Position numbers and translations under genes: made by a program. Shown here one piece after another: positions 12,726-17,423 of a stretch of DNA of 17,423 nucleotides. The notes beneath the pieces are model-generated. The model was not told the DNA's origin and did no database searches. It worked only from the letters and a program-made list of their open reading frames with translations. The stretch is from an uncultured Muribaculaceae bacterium (GTDB lineage: Bacteria > Bacteroidota > Bacteroidia > Bacteroidales > Muribaculaceae), in the NCBI GenBank assembly GCA_910584905.1, contig CAJUCQ010000044.1:1-17423 (forward strand), written 5' to 3'. Position 1 is the first letter of the stretch; each line of letters starts with the position of its first letter.

Positions 12726-14027
12726 ATGAATCAAGAAAACAGTGCAGTGTTCGACGCATGGGACCGCGACCATCTTTGGCATCCGTATACGTCGACTATA
12801 AATCCGCTCCCGACTTACAAGGTCGCATCAGCATCGGGGGCACATATCCGGCTTGCTGACGGCCGCGAGCTTATCGACGGAATGTCGTCGTGGTGGTGTG
12901 TCATCCACGGCTACAGCCATCCGCGCCTCAACAAAGCGGCTGAGCGCCAGCTGGCCAAAATGAGTCATGTAATGTTCGGGGGACTTACTCACGAACCGGC
13001 AATCGAGCTCGGGAAAGCGCTTTTGGCGGTTGCCCCGCCGTCGATGAACAATATTTTCTACGCCGACTCGGGTTCGGTCGCCGTCGAGGTGGCTATGAAA
13101 ATGGCGGTTCAGGCGGCAGTGTCGGCATCGGGGAGCCATGACAAGACAAATTTTGCGACCATACGCTCGGGGTATCACGGCGATACATGGAACGCGATGA
13201 GCGTGTGCGACCCTGTGACGGGGATGCACGGTGCGTTCGGGAGGGCACTTCCGGTACGCTATTTCGCGCCTCAGCCGCGGTCGCGCTTCGGCGGCGATTG
13301 GGATGTGTCAGATATTGAGCCTATGGCCGAACTGATACGAGAAAAGCGCGATGAACTGGCCGCCGTGATTCTCGAGCCGATAGTGCAAGGAGCCGGCGGA
13401 ATGTGGTTTTATCATCCTGAGTATCTTCGCGAGCTAAGGCGTCTATGCACGGAAAACGGAGTCCTTCTGATTTTTGATGAGATTGCCACGGGCTTTTGGC
13501 GCACGGGGCGCTTTTTCGCGTGGGAACACGCCGGCGTCGAACCCGATATCATGTGTATCGGCAAAGGCCTGACCGGCGGTATGCTGACTATGGCCGCCGT
13601 GCTGACGAGCAAGTCGGTAGCTGATACGATTTCGAAGGGAGAGGCCGGGGTGATGATGCACGGACCTACGTTCATGGCCAACCCGCTCAGCTGCGCAATA
13701 GCGCTGGAATCGTTGAAGATGCTTGCCGAGCAGGATATGGCCGCACGGACGGAACATATCGAGGAGATTTTGAAATCGGAACTGGCGGCGGCTTCGGACC
13801 TGCCGGGAGTAGGCGACGTGCGAGTGCTGGGGACGATAGGCGTTGTCGAGGTCAAGCGCAACGTTGATGTCGGTCGTTTCCAAAAGGTGTGTGTAGACAA
13901 GGGCGTCTGGATCCGTCCGTTCGGCAAAAATGTGTATGTCATGCCACCGTATGTCATCGACGAGGAGGACCTGCGTGTGCTTTGCCGCAGTCTGATTGAA
14001 ATCATACGCGATGAAAACAACTATTGA
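12726..14027 (+). CDS. bioA: Adenosylmethionine-8-amino-7-oxononanoate aminotransferase
   Basis: The 433-residue product is a fold-type I PLP enzyme converting KAPA to DAPA with S-adenosylmethionine as amino donor in biotin synthesis. BioA-specific features are LWHPYTS at 17-23, DGMSSWWCVIHGYSHP (51-66) and GGLTHEPAIEL (85-95). PLP contacts are visible: GSVAVEVAMK (116-125), YHGDTWNAMS (150-159), DEIATGFWRTG (251-261), and the Schiff-base lysine K280 in CIGKGLTGG. HGPTFMANPLSCA is also typical. Length matches E. coli BioA (429). The bioF start lies inside its last codons, a 17-base overlap. Confidence 0.95.
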   Translation: MNQENSAVFDAWDRDHLWHPYTSTINPLPTYKVASASGAHIRLADGRELIDGMSSWWCVIHGYSHPRLNKAAERQLAKMSHVMFGGLTHEPAIELGKALLAVAPPSMNNIFYADSGSVAVEVAMKMAVQAAVSASGSHDKTNFATIRSGYHGDTWNAMSVCDPVTGMHGAFGRALPVRYFAPQPRSRFGGDWDVSDIEPMAELIREKRDELAAVILEPIVQGAGGMWFYHPEYLRELRRLCTENGVLLIFDEIATGFWRTGRFFAWEHAGVEPDIMCIGKGLTGGMLTMAAVLTSKSVADTISKGEAGVMMHGPTFMANPLSCAIALESLKMLAEQDMAARTEHIEEILKSELAAASDLPGVGDVRVLGTIGVVEVKRNVDVGRFQKVCVDKGVWIRPFGKNVYVMPPYVIDEEDLRVLCRSLIEIIRDENNY

Positions 14028-15141
14028 GCACGAGCTGAGGCGTCTTGACCAAGAGGGCAATCTCCGTCGTATTCCGGCTCAAGATATGCCCTGCGGGATG
14101 GTCGATATGAGTTCGAACGACTATCTTGGTCTTGCGTCGCGTCAAGATTTGCGCGATGAGTTCATGGCCTCTTCCGGGGGCAAGTTACCGCTTTCGTCGT
14201 CAGCCTCGCGTTTGCTGGCCGGGATTCAGGCACCGTTTACATCGCTTGAGAAAACTATAGCGGAAGCGTACGGCGGCGACCGCGAGGCATTGGTGTTCAA
14301 CAGCGGATATCACGCCAATACGGGTATGATTCCGGCTTTGTGCGGCAATAATACTGTCGTTGTGGCCGACAAACTCGTGCACGCAAGTATCATTGATGGA
14401 ATGAAGCTTAGCGGATGTCGTTTTGTTCGTTTCAGGCATAATGACACGTCGCACCTTCGGGGCATCCTTGAAAGTTGCCGGAAGGAAGGGAAACGCGTGC
14501 TGATAATCGTGGAAAGCGTGTACAGCATGGACGGCGACTATGCTCCGCTGGAGGAAATAGCCATGCTTAAGAACGCGCTCGCGCCTGAGGGGCTGCTCTA
14601 CGTCGACGAGGCTCATGCCGTAGGCGTCGAAGGCCCGAGCGGCCTCGGGCTTGCCAACGGCATCAAAGGCGTGGATGTAATTGCGGGCACATTCGGAAAG
14701 GCACTTGCTTCGGCCGGAGCTTACGCCGTGTTGTCGGCGGAGCTGCGCGACTGGATGGTGAACCGAAGCCGAAGCCTGATTTTTTCCACCGCCCTCCCAC
14801 CTCTTCAGATTGCGTGGACCGAATGGATTTTCAGAAAATCTCTAAGTATGGACTCCGAACGCAGACGCCTGAGCGAGCTCTCGGCAAGGCTTGCGGAAAT
14901 ACTGTATCGCCACGAAGCCGGAGACTGCAATCCGGGGCATATCAGACCGCTGATAACGGGCAGCCCGCACAGCGCCGTCGAGCTTTCGGGGCGGCTCCGA
15001 GAAAAGGGATTCAATGTGTTGCCTATACGAACACCTACAGTCCCGCCGGGGACTGACCGACTGCGCTTCTCGCTATCGGCAAATATCACCTTTGACAATC
15101 TCGCGGCCCTTGATGCCGCACTTGACAACATCAGGGAATGA
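14011..15141 (+). CDS. bioF: 8-amino-7-oxononanoate synthase (KAPA synthase), AONS family
   Basis: From ATG 14011 the product has 376 residues; an in-frame TTG at 13996 is less likely. It is an alpha-oxoamine synthase that condenses pimeloyl-ACP or pimeloyl-CoA with alanine to KAPA. Seen are SSNDYLGLA (34-42), SSSASRLLAG (62-71), FNSGYHANTG (96-105), VDEAHAVGVEG (198-208) for the PLP ring, and the Schiff-base lysine K230 in GTFGKALASAGAY. BioF and 2-amino-3-ketobutyrate CoA ligase (Kbl) are close relatives; overlap with bioA makes BioF the better call. It overlaps the nuclease gene by ATGA at 15138-15141. bioB, bioC, bioD are not in the window. Confidence 0.92.
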   Translation: MKTTIEHELRRLDQEGNLRRIPAQDMPCGMVDMSSNDYLGLASRQDLRDEFMASSGGKLPLSSSASRLLAGIQAPFTSLEKTIAEAYGGDREALVFNSGYHANTGMIPALCGNNTVVVADKLVHASIIDGMKLSGCRFVRFRHNDTSHLRGILESCRKEGKRVLIIVESVYSMDGDYAPLEEIAMLKNALAPEGLLYVDEAHAVGVEGPSGLGLANGIKGVDVIAGTFGKALASAGAYAVLSAELRDWMVNRSRSLIFSTALPPLQIAWTEWIFRKSLSMDSERRRLSELSARLAEILYRHEAGDCNPGHIRPLITGSPHSAVELSGRLREKGFNVLPIRTPTVPPGTDRLRFSLSANITFDNLAALDAALDNIRE

Positions 15142-15995
15142 ATCAAAAAAAGGACACATATCTCTCACGACGCAGAAAACGCAAGAAGCGCCCGTCGAAG
15201 CTATCACTGGCATATATCGCCATAGCCTGTGCGGTAGTGCTCGCATTCAATATTTTCGCATGGAACGATGGCCCGACGGCCGACAGGTTGCCGCACGGGA
15301 CAAGCGCTGAGGATTTGATGGCGGTGCTCATCCCCGATGACCAACCGGAAGTGAAAAAAGAATACACGGGATTCACCGTGTCATTCAATCCGTCGCACCG
15401 CATTCCCAACTATGTGGCATGGGAACTTACGGCGGCAAAAGCGCAAGGAACCGAGCCTCGGAAAAGCGACTTTCATCCGGATGCGGACGTGTACGGGTGT
15501 CCGTCGTTGAGCGATTACAAACGCTCGGGATTCGACCGCGGCCATATGGCTCCGGCTGCCGACATGAAGTGGAGCGCCCAAGCTATGTATGACTCCCACG
15601 CGCTGACAAACATGTGTCCGCAAGAGAATTCGGTAAACACCGGCCGCTGGAACACGATTGAAAAGCTCGAACGCAAGTGGGCCATTCAGGACAGCGTGCT
15701 CATCATCATCGCGGGTCCGGTGCTCACGGATGAAATAACCCGCAAAATAGGCAACGACGTGAGCGTCCCCGAGCGCTTCTTCAAGGTGATACTCGCCCCC
15801 TACTCCAACCCTCCGCGAGCAATCGGCTTTCTCGTTCCCAACTATCAGACACAGGAAGGCGCCCAGCAACTCGCCGTAAGCGTAGACGAAGTTGAAGCCG
15901 CAACCGGATATGACTTTTTCAGCACCCTACCTGATGAAATCGAATCAAAGGTAGAAAGCACTTTTAATTTCAATCAATGGCAATACAGGAAATAA
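15138..15995 (+). CDS. Membrane-anchored DNA/RNA non-specific endonuclease (NUC family)
   Basis: The 285-residue product has a very basic N-terminus (RRRKRKKRPSK, 11-21), one hydrophobic segment at about 23-41 and then a soluble domain, so it is a type II membrane protein or has an uncleaved signal, with the nuclease outside the inner membrane. The beta-beta-alpha-metal domain has the signature DRGHMAPAAD at 133-142 with catalytic H136, and the metal-binding Asn region LTNMCPQENSVNTGRWNTIE (156-175). These enzymes cut single- and double-stranded DNA and RNA with Mg2+; in Bacteroidales they may scavenge nucleotides or degrade incoming DNA. It overlaps bioF by 4 bases and mnmE by 19, so it is translated as part of this operon. 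I see no immunity protein next to it. Confidence 0.92.
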   Translation: MNQKKDTYLSRRRKRKKRPSKLSLAYIAIACAVVLAFNIFAWNDGPTADRLPHGTSAEDLMAVLIPDDQPEVKKEYTGFTVSFNPSHRIPNYVAWELTAAKAQGTEPRKSDFHPDADVYGCPSLSDYKRSGFDRGHMAPAADMKWSAQAMYDSHALTNMCPQENSVNTGRWNTIEKLERKWAIQDSVLIIIAGPVLTDEITRKIGNDVSVPERFFKVILAPYSNPPRAIGFLVPNYQTQEGAQQLAVSVDEVEAATGYDFFSTLPDEIESKVESTFNFNQWQYRK

Positions 15996-17323
15996 ACGAT
16001 ACAATCTGCGCAATATCCACGCCTCCGGGCTGCGGAGGCATAGCCGTAGTGCGCATCTCCGGGCCCGAAGCAATAAAAATTGCAAACAGCCTGTGGCGCG
16101 GCAAATCACTGGAAACCGTCCCGTCGCACACGGCACACTTCGGCACAATGCTTGACTCCGACGAGTCGGAGCTTGATGAAGGCGTAGCAACGGTGTTCCG
16201 CGCCCCGCGCTCTTTCACCGGAGAGGACACGGTAGAAATCTCCGTCCACGGGTCGAAGTGGATTCAGCGACAGGCCGTGAACGCACTGATTGACAAAGGT
16301 GCGAGAAGCGCCGGCCCGGGAGAATTCACCCGCCGGGCGTTCGCCTCGGGCCGAATGGACCTTGTTCAGGTCGAAGCCGTAGCCGACCTAATCGCTTCGT
16401 CATCGCGGGCGGCCGCAAGGGTAGCGCTCAGCCAAATGCGCGGCGGGGTGTCGTCGCGTCTTGACAAGCTGAGAGAGCAGCTGATTGAGCTGGCGGCCCT
16501 TCTCGAACTTGAACTGGACTTTTCAGAAGAAGACGTTGAATTCGCCTCTCGTGACAAACTGATTGAAACCACCGACAACATTCTGGCAGAACTGCGCCAT
16601 CTACTGTCGACCTTCCGCTCCGGAGCGGCAATAAAGGAAGGAATCCCCGTGGCAATAGCCGGGGCCACAAATGCCGGGAAATCATCGCTCCTTAACGCCC
16701 TGCTCGGAGAGGACCGCGCCATTGTCAGCGACATTCACGGCACAACACGCGACACGATAGAAGACACAATAGAAATCGGCGACTACCTCTTCCGCTTCAT
16801 TGACACAGCAGGAATACGCCACACCGACGACAGCATAGAACGTCTCGGCATCGAGCGATCAATCCGTGCGCTCAAGCACGCAAGAATCATACTACACGTC
16901 GTCGACGCTACGGCGCCGCAGGAAACAAATCTGGATGCCGCAGGAGAAGATGCCATCGTAATACGCATCCTCAACAAATGCGACGCAGTAAGCTCCGTTA
17001 GCGGAGACGGAATTAAAATATCGGCACTAAACGGCGACGGCTTGGACGAGGTGCGCAAGAGCCTCGTCCAAGCGGCAGAAGCCGAAAGTAAGGATTTGGG
17101 CGAGGACGCGGTCCTCATCACAAACGTGCGCCACGCCGAAGCTCTTAAAGCAGCGGCAACAAGTGCGCAGGCCCTTTCGGATGGCCTGCGCACCACCCTA
17201 CCCGCCGACTTATTAGCCCAAGACCTCCGCGAAACCCTGCACCACCTGTCAACCATAACCGGCGAAATCACCACCAACGATATACTCATCAATATATTCG
17301 AAAACTTCTGCATCGGAAAATGA
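15977..17323 (+). CDS. mnmE: tRNA modification GTPase MnmE
   Basis: The 448-residue product, with MnmG, makes the cmnm5 group on wobble uridine 34 of several tRNAs, using a methylene-folate donor. The N-terminal folate-binding TrmE domain begins DTICAISTPPGCGGIAVVRI (8-27) and includes GPGEFTRRAFASGRMDL (113-129). After helices comes the G domain: G1 GATNAGKSS (229-237), G2 GTTRDT (255-260), G3 DTAG (276-279) and G4 NKCD (333-336). The C-terminus is the required CIGK motif with C445. Full length. Its start lies 19 bases inside the nuclease gene, and a terminator follows. Confidence 0.97.
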   Translation: MAIQEINDTICAISTPPGCGGIAVVRISGPEAIKIANSLWRGKSLETVPSHTAHFGTMLDSDESELDEGVATVFRAPRSFTGEDTVEISVHGSKWIQRQAVNALIDKGARSAGPGEFTRRAFASGRMDLVQVEAVADLIASSSRAAARVALSQMRGGVSSRLDKLREQLIELAALLELELDFSEEDVEFASRDKLIETTDNILAELRHLLSTFRSGAAIKEGIPVAIAGATNAGKSSLLNALLGEDRAIVSDIHGTTRDTIEDTIEIGDYLFRFIDTAGIRHTDDSIERLGIERSIRALKHARIILHVVDATAPQETNLDAAGEDAIVIRILNKCDAVSSVSGDGIKISALNGDGLDEVRKSLVQAAEAESKDLGEDAVLITNVRHAEALKAAATSAQALSDGLRTTLPADLLAQDLRETLHHLSTITGEITTNDILINIFENFCIGK

Positions 17324-17365
17324 CCGGCAATTAAAGATAGGCAACTATAAGTATAGATAAGTATT

Positions 17366-17392
17366 AAGGCGTTCAGTTTGAGCGCCTTTTCT
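17366..17392 (+). terminator. Terminator after mnmE
   Basis: AAGGCGTTCA (17366-17375) and TGAGCGCCTT (17379-17388) form a stem with one G-T wobble and a 3-base loop, followed by TTCTTGTG. It lies 43 bases after the stop codon and closes the bioA-mnmE operon. I see nothing recognisable in the last 30 bases of the window. Confidence 0.8.
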
Positions 17393-17423
17393 TGTGTCCG
17401 GCTGTCGGCTGTTTAATCGGTAG

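Noticed and set aside
13996..14010. Upstream TTG start for bioF
   Set aside because: It would add five residues (TTG-encoded KSYA extension) and lengthen the overlap with bioA; ATG 14011 fits the family's N-terminus better.
15138..15995. Nuclease as a toxin or anti-phage effector with an immunity gene
   Set aside because: No small immunity-like gene is adjacent; it is overlapped by bioF and mnmE, and the domain is a common extracytoplasmic nuclease.
1..17423. CRISPR arrays, tRNA or rRNA genes
   Set aside because: No regularly spaced repeats, cloverleaf-like sequence with CCA end or conserved rRNA stretch was seen on reading either strand.

Overview
The window looks like Bacteroidales chromosome, most plausibly a Muribaculaceae-like gut member. 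This is inferred from four exact matches to the Bacteroidetes promoter pattern TTTG-N20/21-TAnnTTTG, the general lack of strong Shine-Dalgarno sites, a Bacteroides-type fructose permease/fructokinase pair, and a Bacteroidetes-type transposase remnant. No species can be named from the sequence alone.

Region 1 (1 to about 2670) is AT-rich accessory DNA. It holds the end of an unidentified ORF, a small transcription-unit-like stretch (promoter 198-229, 27-codon ORF 260-343, 35-bp palindrome 390-424) and a frameshifted C-terminal fragment of an IS4-type transposase. It also holds a small regulatory module: two minus-strand genes (a 73-residue unknown and an excisionase/MerR-type HTH protein) divergent from an XRE-type HTH protein with a coiled-coil tail. 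A symmetric control region lies between them. The start of a second XRE-type gene runs in frame into a sugar permease, so the accessory DNA ends inside that permease.

Region 2 (about 2670-4490) is GC-richer core DNA: a fructose-type (FHS) permease that has lost its N-terminus and apparently about 60 internal residues, then an intact PfkB fructokinase and a strong hairpin terminator.

Region 3 (4491-7686, minus strand) holds purT (formate-dependent purine synthesis), a ZIP metal transporter and an exported HSL-type esterase. A perfect 20-bp-arm hairpin separates purT from the ZIP gene, and purT has a textbook Bacteroidetes promoter.

Region 4 (7804-12649, plus strand) starts with htpG behind an excellent sigma-54 (-24/-12) promoter match. 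After a terminator comes an operon of ctc/L25, pth, a GT2 glycosyltransferase and an Hsp15-like S4 protein. Three of these four relate to ribosome or peptidyl-tRNA function. A terminator-like hairpin lies inside the pth coding sequence.

Region 5 (12726-17390, plus strand) is an overlapping operon of bioA, bioF, a membrane-anchored DNA/RNA non-specific endonuclease and mnmE, closed by a terminator. No CRISPR array, tRNA or rRNA was seen. The most unusual items are the HTH-permease chimera at the accessory/core boundary, the sigma-54 promoter of htpG, and the hairpin within pth. I did not find a convincing complete new defence or mobile system.
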